A program made the translations under genes and the position numbers. From positions 1 to 54,556 of the forward strand of contig CAJNDS010000885.1 in NCBI GenBank assembly GCA_905221605.1: a stretch of 54,556 nt of DNA. The letters run 5' to 3'. This DNA is from Symbiodinium natans. Taxonomy: Eukaryota; Sar; Dinophyceae; Suessiales; Symbiodiniaceae. Below the pieces are notes generated by a model. It did not search any database. It was not told the DNA's origin and was given only the letters and a program-made list of their open reading frames with translations. Below are positions 31,291 to 42,379 of the stretch, in pieces (position 1 is the first letter of the stretch; each line of letters begins with the position of its first letter).

Positions 31291-31920
31291 TCAGGGTGGG
31301 CCAGGCGAGGTCGTTGCTGCATCGCCGCGTGCGCGGGCCTTGGCTGCTCTGAATCGTGACGCGGGCGACGACGGTGATGCCAGCGCGGAAGCAATTTCGG
31401 CTAGTGTTGCGGCTTGGTGGCGCGAGTCGCATGGCGCGAGACGCCCAAGCTCACTCCGAGCAACGGGCTGCAAGGAGCGCTCGGTGCAACGGGACCTCCC
31501 GCCAGGGCGACCAATGCGGCAGCAGTTCGGCGGAAGAGGAAGCCAAGAAACACGCCAAGCAAGAGCTAGCCCCAAGCGAGAGCCAGCGGCCCGAAGCCTG
31601 GCGTGAAGTACCCGGGCGTCGCACCACTGCACGTAAGGGCCGAAAATGCAGCGGAATAGGCTCCGGCGCATGACAAAAGAAGCTGTCTCAAAAAAACCTT
31701 GAGCCAAAATGGCTTCAGTCGAGCGGGACCTGTTCAGTTTGCGGTCGTCTGCGCGAGTCCCGAAGAGGTCCAACGTCGCTTGCGAGGCGGGAGCGAGGGG
31801 AGGCGCCGTGAGAGCCTTCGCCGCCGCGGACAGTTCGCCCACGTGTGCGAGGGCTGTTGCCCGCTCAGCTCGGCGTCTCTTTCCACCGCACATTTTTGCG
31901 CCTGCAGACAACGAATCCAA
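31291..31920 (-). pseudogene. Fossil LINE piece, region upstream of RT
   Basis: 209-codon frame beginning with a basic stretch and reading LAHVGELSAAAKALTAPPLA, a helix pattern I associate with the segment between endonuclease and RT in dinoflagellate LINE proteins (from memory, moderate trust). The rest is low complexity and no RT motif follows. The frame also runs through the spliced-leader relic. Confidence 0.4.
31698..31718 (-). other. Relic of the dinoflagellate spliced leader
   Basis: The minus strand contains AGCCATTTTGGCTCAAG, an exact 17-base match to the 3' part of the conserved dinoflagellate spliced leader. Two of the four preceding bases also match (19 of 21). A GT follows at once, then a T run. 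Such relics mark mRNAs that were reverse-transcribed back into the genome (established for dinoflagellates). A degenerate SL-RNA gene is the other option. Confidence 0.65.
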
Positions 31921-32499
31921 GTCCGAGTCGCTGGGTGGAGCCCCGATGCTGTGTGCGCAGCCCGTCTTCCTGCACCGAGAGCTGCACGCCGGGCATGGCG
32001 CCGGCGACGTATGGTGCGCTGGTTAGGTGTCTCTCAGCTGCCGCGATCGCTGCACCGTCGCGAGTTGCAGCAAATGGTTGGGGCTGGCCATCGCGCGTTA
32101 AGGGGGAGACGAGGGTCACGTCACAGCAAAGTGTTAATTTTTTTTTCCGCTCATGACAGTCCGCGGTCCCTGTGCACTACTCGCCTGCGGGCAGGCTCGG
32201 GAAAGTGGGGAGGACGGAGGTCCAGAGCCCTTCAGGTGCGGAGAGGCAAGCGGCTCGGGACTGCGGGGTGGGCTGCTTTGGAAGTGCCTCACCGAGCGGG
32301 GCGGCGCCATGTGCCAGTATATACCACAACGTCGAGGCGGCAGCGGTCAGCAGGGTCGACACCCGGGGGACGTCCTGGCCAGCCACTGTTGCGGGACGAG
32401 TGGGCCCTCAGGGCCGACAGCTTCACGCGTGATGCGCACCCATGCGTGCTTGGCTCTGCAGGCGACGGGGCCGCAAGCTGCATTGTGGTCACCGTACGC

Positions 32500-32884
32500 C
32501 GACGGCGGCACCACAGCCATTTCCGTGCGCGCCACACCATTGCGGTGCAATTGGCAAGGGCAGCGAAGCTGTCGTCGCAAACAAGCGGCAGACGAAACCG
32601 AATCGGCACTGAACTGGGAGCGGTGCGCTCGGCGCATTGCAGGCCGAGTCCGCCGAGGCGTGCGGGCAACAGGGTGAGGCGTCGCGCCGCAGCGACCTCG
32701 GGGTCTGCGTCATCCTCTTCACCCAACAGTGCGAGCAAGCAATGCCAGAAGGCCTCGTCGGGGCCTCGCGCATATAGCCGGCAAAAAAGTTCGAGCGGGA
32801 GCGTGCGCTGCAGGTGGTCGGCGCGGGCGACGCGCACATCGCACACATCGCGAGAATAAGCCATGAGCATTGGAGGTCGGGCAT
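32500..32884 (-). pseudogene. Fossil LINE piece, region downstream of RT
   Basis: Two overlapping frames read LPDLQCSWLILAMCA-like and then LTLLPARLGGLGLQCAERTA. The second is a strongly typical post-RT block of plant/dinoflagellate LINE proteins. The switch of frame shows at least one frameshift. It lies upstream of the 31.3-31.9 kb piece on the same strand, so the order is reversed relative to one element and at least two insertions are involved. Confidence 0.55.
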
Positions 32885-33288
32885 TACGTCGATGTGGGCT
32901 TCGACAAAATGCGTATGCTTGATGGGGTACTAAGGGTAACAAATCCGCGCTCGGCTTCGGGAGCGTCGCCACGCCATACGCCCGTTGCAAACTCGGGTCT
33001 TGCCAGCAGTCCCAAGCCTCCGAGCTTCCACTGCCGCGCGTTTGCTACCGAGGTCGGCAATGCGCATTGGGGCATCATTTGGCCAGGAGGTCAGCTAGGC
33101 AGCGCGCGTCTCCTTCGTCGTGTGTGCGTGCGAATTCGTCCGTTAGAAATAGTTACAGGCAGGTTACAGGGCGAGCGGGGAGGCCTCGAGGGCGGCCCGT
33201 GCTGCGGACAGTCCGAATCGGCGGAGGTGACGGAACCGCGTGAGCGGCCTGAGCGGCCTGGCACAGTCATTCATCCCAGCGATGTTGA

Positions 33289-34236
33289 GACAACAGGTCA
33301 ACCCGCCTTGCGAATTCTCGTGACCCGCCTCTGGCCTTTTTCACGGGGCTAGAACACGCAATCAGGATGTGGAAGGCACATTTGCTTGACCATGGCATCA
33401 ACATCGGCTCTACCGCGAATTTGACTAATGTGCGTTTCGCCGACGATTTAATGCCATATGCCAAGTCGTGGCGTGAGCTTGTTATCATGCTGGAGTCATT
33501 GGAGTCTGACTTGGCGTCAGTTGGCTTATCGTTGAATGCAGCGAAAATTCGACTTTTCACAACAGCCATTTCGCCAGAAGTTGCTTACATTGACGTTGGC
33601 GGTGAAATGATCCAGGATTTGGGTGACGGAAAGACACATATGTACCTTGGACGGAAAATTTGTGGCGACTTTCGACGCCAATCAAGAACAGAGCTGGCGC
33701 ATCGTATCAGTGCAGCGTGGGGAAAGTTCAATAAGCTGAGATTCATATTCGTGAACAAGCACCTGTCAATCAAAGGCAGATTGAAGCTTTTCAACGCCGT
33801 GGTCACTCCTACGGCACTGTTCGGACTTTCTACATTGGCACTGACGGCGCGACAGCTGGAGCAGCTTGATATATGCCAGCGAAAGATGTTTCGAAACATT
33901 GTTGGGTGGAGTCGCGACGCAGATGCAACTTGGGAAGAGACGATGCGACGCATGAATGCCCGGGCATCGTCTGCTCCCAAGCAACATCCTGTGCCTTCGT
34001 GGTCCAGTGTTCATCGTGCTAGTCAGCACAGGTTCGTAATGAACCTGATTGCGAAAAATGCTTGGCCACTACGCGCTGCAACCTGGAGCCCCTCATCCCA
34101 GCACAATTTCAATAGTGTGCCGAGACGACGACCTGGTCGCCCCCCCAAGCGCTGGGATGATGAGTTGAACAAGTTTGTAATGTCGCAGTTCCCTGGCTGT
34201 AGCTCATCTGCCAAGATGGCCATCAACAAGACATGA
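33289..34236 (+). pseudogene. 5'-truncated LINE reverse transcriptase
   Basis: Open after a stop at 33286-33288. Reads DPPLAFFTGLEHAIRMWKA (weak motif B), LTNVRFADDLMPYA (motif C, FADD), the motif D region SVGLSLNAAKIRLF, motif E MYLGRKICG, then the thumb and tail (IKGRLKLFNAVVTPTALFG and CQRKMFRNIVGW) and ending RRRPGRPPKRWDDEL. It lacks the endonuclease and the first half of RT, as expected of a truncated LINE insertion. Lower GC than the island to its left. The terminal stop at 34234-34236 is intact. Confidence 0.85.
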
Positions 34237-34239
34237 TTT

Positions 34240-34640
34240 TCTACATTTTGCCAACAGGAACAGCTTCCTAATCTGGTGCTTCCCGCACAAGCTCCAGGCC
34301 CGCACGGAGCGCTTGGTGGAGAGCTCCACGGAGTTCCACGGATTTGCGGCGGTGGGCTTTGCAATGCGTTGACTCGCCGTTTCAACTCTGTACTGAAGTC
34401 CGACGCAAAGCCGCCCGCATTCGCGGGTTGAGTCGGTGGACCCAAAGTGTCAGCACAGGCCGCAGCTCGAGTGCGCCGCAGGCTTGTAACAAGGCGGATT
34501 GCGCCAGGGCTGGTATGTATCCCCGTTGGCGGCCAAAACCGCGACGGCAGCTCCCAGCGGTACGGTAGAAGAAGTCAAAACACCAAGACGACCGCAAACG
34601 CCTGCCACATTAGCATCCGTACCCCCCTCAACTGCGTGAA
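34240..34640. other. No gene recognised
   Basis: Likely 3' flank of the LINE remnant, with GC-rich non-coding sequence. Confidence 0.45.
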
Positions 34641-34652
34641 TGGACGCGATAA

Positions 34653-34910
34653 GTGCTGACAGCGAAACCCTGCTGCACCGCTGTCGAGGCCCTGCACGGT
34701 GTGGTCAGAACGGTCATGGCCAGACCTCGCGAAGTTTTCCGACGGCTCGCAGTCCCGGAAGGTTTCTGCAGCGGGATGGTTTACACCACCGTGCTGAGCT
34801 ACTCCGATGCCAACACGCGCTTGTTCGTCAGCAGCGACGAAGGCGTCGTGCTGGCCCAGGGCGTCGAGCGCCGGGGCAAGGGCATCGCCTTGTTTCGTCC
34901 CTCGCCTAGT
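34653..34910 (+). CDS. Possible exon, unrecognised
   Basis: In-frame stretch with residues VRTVMARPREVFRRLAVPEG and YTTVLSYSDANTRLFVSSDE, which has the texture of a folded domain. It is followed by a (CACACC)n stretch (34935-35010). No family recognised; start, end and splice sites unknown. Confidence 0.3.
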
Positions 34911-35029
34911 CGTATGGCGCGCCGCCGGCCTTTCGCACAAACGACACACGCAAACGCGCACCCGCAACCACACCTGCACCCACACCCGCACCCACACTCG
35001 CCTGACCCTCACTGGGCGCCCGGCTTTTG

Positions 35030-35126
35030 AAGCTGAATCAGGACGTTACGAGGCAGAAACAGCATGCTTGTTGCGAAGAATTCACGCTGAAGGCATGATT
35101 GATGTGTGTGGAGATCGCAAATGGGT
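35030..35126 (+). CDS. Possible small exon with strong GTGAGT donor
   Basis: Reads GRYEAETACLLRRIHAEGMI then CGDRKW and stops at a textbook donor (tgg|GTGAGT at 35127). A possible acceptor is ttttgaag just before. Not recognised; could belong with 34653-34910. Confidence 0.3.
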
Positions 35127-35169
35127 GAGTTTAGTTTTCCCAATATGCCCACGTCTCGTAGACTAACGC

Positions 35170-36325
35170 GCGTTGATCCCCACGCTCACGGCCCTTCATG
35201 GTTTACCCGGACAACTGACGTAGATGCACTGGGCTAGCGCTGTTGCACGTGGACGATTTCCTCCATTGGGAGTCGAACGATGAACGGAACTGAAAGAAAC
35301 TCAAATCCGTGTCTCAAATGGACAGGTATGTCTTCGCTGATGTTTCCATCGTCCCACCCCTTGCCAGATGCCTGCCATAGTTCCATTTGGTCACATATCC
35401 AGGCGTAAACCCATGTGGGCCCTTCAAGATAACGCCGCGGCCCGCCAACGTGCCAAAGCCTGCCGCCCGTAAACCCTCGCCGGAACGCGCCTCGTGTGGA
35501 GTTCCCCCGAAGCTTGTTGCCGCTCCAAGATTCGTCAGAACAGCCTTCTCGCGGCCAGTCAACACACAGCCACGCAATCCAAGCCAACAACAGGGCGGAA
35601 GTGACGGAACCTACACCATACCCACTAAATAGCTGACGCACAAAGGGGCTTCCCACCAAAAGAAAATATAGCAGGTGCACTGGAACCGATCCGACGGCCT
35701 AAGGAATGAAGCCAAAGCTCACTTGGGTGAATTTGAGGTTGTCAACTTGAAATCAGCCTAAGTTCAGCTGTGCAAAAGTGCTTACAGTGCCTTTGCGATG
35801 CTGCTGGATGACGTCACGATAAGATGGCATTGCATGGTCCAGCAAAGCTACGCTTTAATGATCTTCATTTTGACATATCATTGTCATTGCCACAGCGACG
35901 CCGACTTCCTGGCGTGAACCCTTGCAGCATGCCGCGTCTTCACTACGCACATCCATTTAGCAGTTCTAAGTCTGACTTATTGTGCCAGGACCGCGCTTGA
36001 GCCATAGTAACAAGCAAAAAAGTTTCAGTCAAAATGTGAATATACATCGTATTCCCATATTCATCAATCCAATTCACAGTTCTCTCGGACTCACTCCTCT
36101 TCACTCTGTGGGGCGAACAATCACGCTTCCACAATGTTTCTTCCACCGGAACATGTCCGATGTCAATCTTTTCGGTCCCAATTCGACCGCAGCATTTTCA
36201 AGCCATCATATGACGGCGAATGCTCAACCCGCGCGGGAGCTACCTCACATGCACTCAGCAGTTCCGCCTAAGTAAGACGTCCTGACAGAACATGGGTTCA
36301 GATCAAGTCGACCACCCAAAATCCA
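35170..36325. other. No gene recognised
   Basis: Open frames on the minus strand (35234-35680) show no domain. Confidence 0.45.
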
Positions 36326-36330
36326 ACATA

Positions 36331-36399
36331 GCGAGTTAAACCCCAAAAACAAACCCGACATGACTTGACGAATGAAGGTACAATCATGTCGCGAAATAC
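36331..36399 (+). repeat. 68-bp direct repeat with hairpin, copy 1
   Basis: Near-identical to 36815-36882. Contains the perfect 8-bp stem cgacatga ... tcatgtcg. Confidence 0.9.
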
Positions 36400-36814
36400 A
36401 ATATTCTTCATCCCGAAGAATATGTAGAAAGGAAAATACTCCATTTGAATATTCATGCATCTGATGACAACACTCTGATTCCTTTTCAGTCAGCGAGCAC
36501 ACGGATTCAAAGGTTGTGTAAACAGGAGGGCTCAGAAGATGCATTTCGCACCCTCACCGTAAACGAACCTCCAGGGATGGGCACCTCTAGCGCCCGAGCC
36601 CACTCGATACAAGAACGGGATCATGCGCATGCCCATCAAACTTCTCTGCACAAATTCAAACAATCACTCCCCTTTGTTAAAACATGAGTCCCACATGTTG
36701 CCAAATCTGCACATGGAAACTAAGGAGGAGAAAGTCGCTTTCGTAAAATAAAGACATACGAAAGCCAAAACTGTTTTTAAGGTTTTAATTCACTCTGATG
36801 GACAGGTCCACCTC

Positions 36815-36882
36815 GCGAGTTAAACCCCAAACCAAACCCGACATGACTTGACGAATGAAAGTACAATCATGTCGCGAAATAC
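36815..36882 (+). repeat. 68-bp direct repeat with hairpin, copy 2
   Basis: Same hairpin; it lies at the left edge of an AT-rich block resembling organelle intergenic DNA. Confidence 0.9.
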
Positions 36883-37200
36883 TAGCGGCGTTTCACACGG
36901 CCGCTGAGGATCTTTACCAGAAAGTGGCCAACACGTGGCCGAATCCGAATATGAGAGACGGGCACGAGATCTCTTTAGTATGGACACTCTTATGAGTGAT
37001 CATGGCGGGTGAATTCAATTCGATGTTATAGTGCACACCCGTACCATTAAATATACAGTATTATTTCACCGTCCACAATCGACCGGTAATACTAATACTA
37101 TAATACTATTTATCGGGCCTTATAATACCCTTCTGTATCTATAACTGTCGGTGTTTTTATCTTGCTTCTCCCATTTTCTATCACTTTTATTTAGCTCTTT
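36883..37200. other. AT-rich block, possibly of mitochondrial origin
   Basis: Short GC clusters separated by TAATAC-type runs (ggtaatactaatactataat, then tatcgggcc) look like the NUMT at 24.4-25.7 kb. No coding motif or rRNA fragment could be confirmed. Confidence 0.35.
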
Positions 37201-37204
37201 TCGT

Positions 37205-40200
37205 ACTCCTTTCCACCGCTTTTCATCACACTCCTACACGGTGTTGTGAATGTTTCAGGGACACGCTGGCCAGGGTGCTTGCATGGGGACATCTTCTGCG
37301 ATGCATGTGGTGGTCGTTTCGGCTGCAGCGGAGCGGAGCTTCGACTACACGCTTCTTTCACAATTACTACCCACTTATCCGCATAATGACGCAGCCTTAC
37401 CTGCAGGCTGCAGGAGCTTGGCGTGTGCGCTGGGGGGCTTCGGGAGTGTTGGAATGTTGCAAGAACGTGCCGAGGCACACCTTACTCTACATAAACCTGG
37501 CCGTTGTGGTCGCCTTCCCTCAGCAGGCTGAGTTGATGAGTTGATGCCCACATCTTGCACACTATGCCATACCATGTTTGTGGCTGCGATTGGTCTTCAT
37601 CAGTTTGCGGGCCAGGACCTGCCAAGCGTGCAAACCTTGGCACGCGATTTCGAGGCATGCGTGAAATCCAGTGCTCTCGGTCAGTGCTCGTCACGCGGAT
37701 GGCTTGCCCAAGTCGTGCTTTCAGTTTCCAGGCAGCGCCGACCCCCACTCGTGGCAAAGGTGGGAAGACAAAATTTCATACAGTTACTCTACGCTACTAC
37801 GTTGCGCAGCTTTATACAAGGACATGCAAGTTTGAGCTCTTCATCTTGAAAGTAGGAAGCATCTTAGAAGCGCTTGGGTCTTGCGAGTTTCGGGGGTTAA
37901 GGCACGGGGAAGGGCAGTCTGGTTTTCCAGCTTGTTTGTTCCTGGCTCGATGGAGGCCCGAGGAGCACCCGTTTGATGTGGTGGGAGCCTCTGAGTCCTG
38001 GGTTCTGGCACTTTGAAAACGCTGGAAGTTACTGGAAGGTCCCGGATAAACTGAGTGTCGCAGTGTCCGAAAATGTTGTTCTCGTTTGTAGCTTCTCTGA
38101 TAGCCGGCCGTTGAGCAGCCCGGCGACTCTTTCGTAAATAGTCCCAAAACAATATTTTCTCGAGCCATGAAATGCCAAGCCGAGCTGGGCCCTTTCTGTG
38201 ACTTGTTTCCTCACTTGTTGGTGGATGGCATTCCTGGGTAGATATGCATTGCTCCCATGTTTCGTGGCCCATCGCGGGCCCATGTGAGAGGCCTCCTACA
38301 GACGACCCGTGGTGGGGAGCGAAACCACTCGCAGCCCTTCAGCGAGGTCCCGCGCATTTTATGATTGCCTCACAGCGGAGAAAGAGAGTTGTGAGGCAAC
38401 ATCTCTTGTGGAAGACATGGTTGGCTTGGCCACTGACACGCGCAGCACGCCCATGTGGCTGATGGCCTTTTCCTCAGAGAGCGGACGAGAACAGACGGGT
38501 GTTACGCTGGTGCGCATGTCCATTGTCGAGGTTCTGAGTTTGGGGTTTGCTGCTGCTGCCTTCGCGCTGTACGTCTGGTCTCCATTTGGATCGAAGGGTG
38601 CCGAGCAACTTGTGGTCCGGCCATTGTTGCGTCACACTCGCTTCTGGATGATTGCCTCCGACGAAATGGCTCTGCATGTCAACCAGTAATTGTTGCATAG
38701 TCGCCAGGTTGGTGGGAAGAGCGAGGAGGACCGACAAACGGTGTGCAGGGAGCGAACGATAGTAACGATATTCATCTTCGCCCTAGGCTGCTGGCACTGC
38801 TGGCTGCTCGGAGCCGGAACCAGAGGCATGGAAAGCTTCACCCTGCAGCCTGTGCACAGTGCATCTCTTGCAATCCTTGCAGGCAGTCCTCGACCAAACT
38901 CTTCACCAGGGACAAGCGGCCATGCAAGACTTCGAGCTGCCCGCTTAGCACGTGCAATCACGTGCAGTTTCAGCAGCTTAGCCCTCATGGCGTAGTAGAA
39001 CATCCATCTGAGGTCCTTGGCAAAGACGCTCGCCCAATCTGTGGCACAGAGAATTGGACCAAAGCTCGCCAAGGGACAGGCGCCCAAGAAGAGTCACGTG
39101 GACCATTGCTTATCAAGGGCTGCCTCCGACGCAAGGCTGTGCGGAGCATCCTCGAGCCAAGACCTTGTTGTCAAAACAGTGGGGAGGTGGCACGGCAATG
39201 TGTGCGTTAGTTGTGCATTCTCATTTCAGGTCACGCTTGTACCAATTTCCAGACAAGGCCAACATCAACCACGTTGCGTGACATGACCAGTAGACACACA
39301 GGAGTACCCCAAGAGTCCCTAGCTTCGCAGTGCTGCGCAGGCCAAGACATTCCTGATGAATGAATTGAACAGCACGGCTGGAGCGGTCTCGGAGCTCAGT
39401 TTGTACTTGTGTGTTGTTTGCATCTGATGGTGTCAGAGATTTGGCTGCTGTACAGGTCATGAAAGCCGTTGAAGCCGAAGAGGCCATGATTCTGCTGGAT
39501 TTGGCTGGGCGCCCAAGTGGCAGCCGACCGTCTGGTAAATAAAACAACATTTCGGGGCCATGAAACTCTATCTAGCTCAGGACAAAGCTCTATCGGCCAA
39601 TTTTCCGCCGGTCTTCCCGGCTCGTGCTTGAGTCTTGATGTGAGGCTTTCTTGTCGCACACGCGAATGTCGGGCCTGTCAGTTCAGATTCGGCTCGCTTG
39701 TGAGAAACTGTCGCTCCATACTGATGGTTTTCCCAGACTTTCCAATGGACCCTTGTGCTTGAACGAGCCAGTTAAAACTACCTCGATTCGGGTCGATTGC
39801 CTCCCGCGGAAGTGATCCCCCTTTATATTTTTGGAAGCTAAAAGAGCGTTGCTTGTATTCGTATGCATTCAGCAAAAACTTTGTGGTGGATGCAAAATAG
39901 ACGGTGCTCGGGGCGCAGAAGCCTGGAGAGCGAAATTTACATATATTTGCACAAAACTTGTGTGCTGAATGGCAAAAGCGGGCTTCATAATATGTCTTGG
40001 AGCTGAATGATTTGACATTGAGCCTTTCACGGCAGCTGCAACACAGTTTTTCAGGCCTGGAGAAATCATTTTCCTTCTCACGCAGCGAGGGCAACACAGT
40101 TTTTCAGGCCTGGAGAAATCATTTTCCTTCTCACGCAGCGAGGGCATGTCTCTTTGAAGGTTTCGATGAAACATCTGTGGTGCTCGTGCTTTGCGAGGGC

Positions 40201-41780
40201 CCCAGGGCGGCCGGGCTCCCTTCACCATGTGTTTTTGGGCCAAATGCGGCGGCCAAGCTCACGTCGCCGTGCCTTAAAACCAAACGCGGCAGTAAAGGGT
40301 TTCAAAGCGAGAAGGGTTCTTGTTAATTAGTGTTCTGTCTTTGACGACTGGCAGCGAAGGGTTGTCGCCAGAAGAGACCAGGCTCCCTTCAGCAAACGCT
40401 GTTGGGGCCAAACGTGACCCTGCGACACTGCGCAAATAGCAGCCTGAGCATTGGCCTCGCGACTCTCAGCTAGCATGTTCATCAGCGAGCTGTGTAGTCT
40501 GTCAGTTCTGCTTTTCCTCGTGGAGCGGTATTAAGGAAGCCTGCTCCCGATGTAGCTTATCCCTTGCCCGGGACGTGACGAAACAGTTGCCCAAAAGCTG
40601 CCGTACATTTCACGCCCTTTGTTCGGAGCTTGCGGCCGTTGTCGTTCGCAAATTCTATTGGTGGGTCACGAAGCACCATGTCTTGGCATCAATATTTAAA
40701 GCCCGCCACGAAAAGTGTTCAGGAGTCGACATCGGCCACTGAGTTCAGAACTTCAGCAGCCTGATTCTCCAGTTTTTTTGGGCTAATCTCGTCTAAACTA
40801 AACGGACATATCCAACAGGACGCTGCGCATGGATTTAATTTGGCATGTTCACCTGTGCCAGCTGTCCATGCTGCTGGCGGGTTTGGTATCACCAACGCTT
40901 CTCAACATCTCTATGTCGGCACTGCACTTGCCAGATCCTCAGAGGATCTGGTTTTGACATTGGGATGGAAGGGCTGCCACGCAAGAGAGAGCGCCTGAAG
41001 CATGGCTTGTTGAGGCAAAATACGATGGTTGTCTTACCCGTCATGCTGTTGTTCGGGCCTTGCTGTGCTGATGTGACAACTTTAGCCTTGGCAGCGCATG
41101 ATGAAGGTGTGGTTGGGCGTTGTGGCAAGATTACGGTGCTGATTGTGCCTTGGTAGCACGGGTCTGTTGTCCGTGTCGTCCGATGGGTAGATTTGAACAG
41201 TACCGAGGCTCTATCCCAACGATGACCATTTGGGTGAAGGTGCTGGCCCATTGATGCCCAGAAGTGACCAGGGTCCTGCTGTTGATAGGTTCAAGTCTTC
41301 ATGGCAGTTTTCCTGGGCGTTTGCAATGGTGGTACGCTCAGTTCCAGCTGCAAGGGAGGAATGAAGCTTGCATTTTCTCGTTTTGCCAGGGATGGTCGCC
41401 GTAAAGATCGCCCAGGGCAAGAAGGCAATGGATGCTGCGTGCTCAGAGAGGCAGTCTGGCTACGCGAGGGCAGGCTCCTTGCTAGCCGACAGTTGTGACA
41501 TGGTGCTGTTGCTGCCGCGGCTCTTCAGCTCAAACTTTTGTTGTACAGCTTTGCAGCTGATGCTGGTTGAGGCCAGGTGAGGTTTGTTGCATCGTGAGTC
41601 AGAGATTGGAGTACATTCTAGCACATGTTCGAAGATTGTCGTTGGCAGGGTAGAGTTCAGCTTAAGTCCGCAAGGATCATCATTTTCCCACCTGGAGCTG
41701 CTGATATCGACCAGGCGTGGAAGCGCCGAACGCAGTGCACATGATAGTCTGAGCTAGTTATTCATGCTTGGCAAAACCTT
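37205..41780. other. Long stretch without a recognisable gene
   Basis: Several frames of 100-150 codons exist (for example 38309-38689 plus, 38632-39087 minus, 40830 plus), some with hydrophobic segments. None carries a motif I recognise, and overlapping frames on both strands leave the strand undecided. Confidence 0.4.
40038..40143 (+). repeat. Exact 53-bp tandem duplication
   Basis: Copies 40038-40090 and 40091-40143 are identical (gcaacacagtttttcaggcc...). Confidence 0.95.
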
Positions 41781-41783
41781 GAG

Positions 41784-41875
41784 ATGTCCGGCTCGATGAG
41801 AAGAGCTCTACGTGGCATGGGAATCGCAGCAGCCGGCTTGTCCGTGGCTGGTGCAGCTCAGGCGGCCCACCTTAG
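41784..41875 (+). CDS. Signal-peptide exon of the SGNH hydrolase
   Basis: From the methionine at 41784 the frame reads a basic start (MSGSMRRALRG), a hydrophobic alanine/glycine-rich core and an A-x-A cleavage site (GAAQA|AH). It ends at a GT donor after CTTAG (alternative donor GTATTG slightly later). It lies just upstream of the GDSL exon, so it most likely supplies the secretory signal for it. The exact splice into the next exon could not be made to agree in phase, so the junction is unresolved. Confidence 0.6.
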
Positions 41876-42016
41876 GTGGAGGTATTGTTGTCCAGGAGCA
41901 GAGAATCGCTGAAGTTCTGTCAAGACAAGAGATGCTGCATAGTGGAATGGTGCCATGCCACGACAGAGTTGACAGGAGAACCACCTGGCGAGCGCCATGG
42001 TCATGTGGGTCGCAAT

Positions 42017-42300
42017 TTTCAAGGAAAACCTTTGAAGATCCTTTTCGTGGGTGACTCCGTTGCTGTGGGCGTTGGTGCAAAGATGGCAGCTCCATTACAA
42101 GCTGCATGTGCCGAGCGATTGGCCAAGATCCAGCGGCGGCCAGTAGAGTGGTGTACCATTGCAGAGAATGGCGCAGATGTACGTGAGCTCCATGCCTTGG
42201 TGGATGAAGGCGATCACAGCTTTGACATCGCAGTAGTGCTGTGCGGCGTCAACGATGGCAAGAAGTTCCTGCAAGGCGGCCGCAAAGTCCCAAGTTTTAC
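42017..42300 (+). CDS. SGNH/GDSL hydrolase exon, blocks I and III
   Basis: After a candidate acceptor (attttcaag) the frame reads KILFVGDSVAVGVGAKMAAP: block I, with the nucleophile serine in GDS. After about 60 residues it reads DIAVVLCGVNDGKKFLQ: block III, the GxND oxyanion-hole asparagine. SGNH hydrolases are serine esterases/lipases. The open frame runs into a telomere-like repeat at 42309 and stops at 42322; the true donor lies at or before this point. The catalytic Asp/His block lies in the exon near 44.2 kb. Confidence 0.8.
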
Positions 42301-42308
42301 CTCAGCGG

Positions 42309-42376
42309 TCCCTAAACCCTAAAAGCCAAAACTCAAAGCCCTAAACCCCTAAGCCTAATAAGCCCTAAACCCTAAT
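42309..42376. repeat. Interstitial telomere-like repeat
   Basis: CCCTAAA and variants (ccctaaaag, cctaagcc), starting at the end of the GDSL exon. Contains the stop codon that closes the exon's open frame. Confidence 0.85.
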
Positions 42377-42379
42377 CAT

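Larger units (their letters stand above)
30880..33340. other. GC-rich island with degraded LINE fragments
   Basis: Composition switches sharply from AT-rich at about 30890 to GC-rich. The long overlapping frames on both strands, including a 386-codon plus-strand frame, arise from the GC bias. Minus-strand pieces resemble a dinoflagellate-type LINE different from the one at 14.5-19.6 kb. See the two pseudogene entries. Confidence 0.6.

Noticed and set aside
31698-31718. Functional spliced-leader RNA gene
   Set aside because: The 5' part of the leader deviates at two positions and no Sm-site-like or conserved downstream sequence could be recognised.
31699-32859. 386-codon plus-strand frame
   Set aside because: Arg/Ser/Ala-rich antisense frame in a GC-rich region; the LINE similarity is on the other strand.
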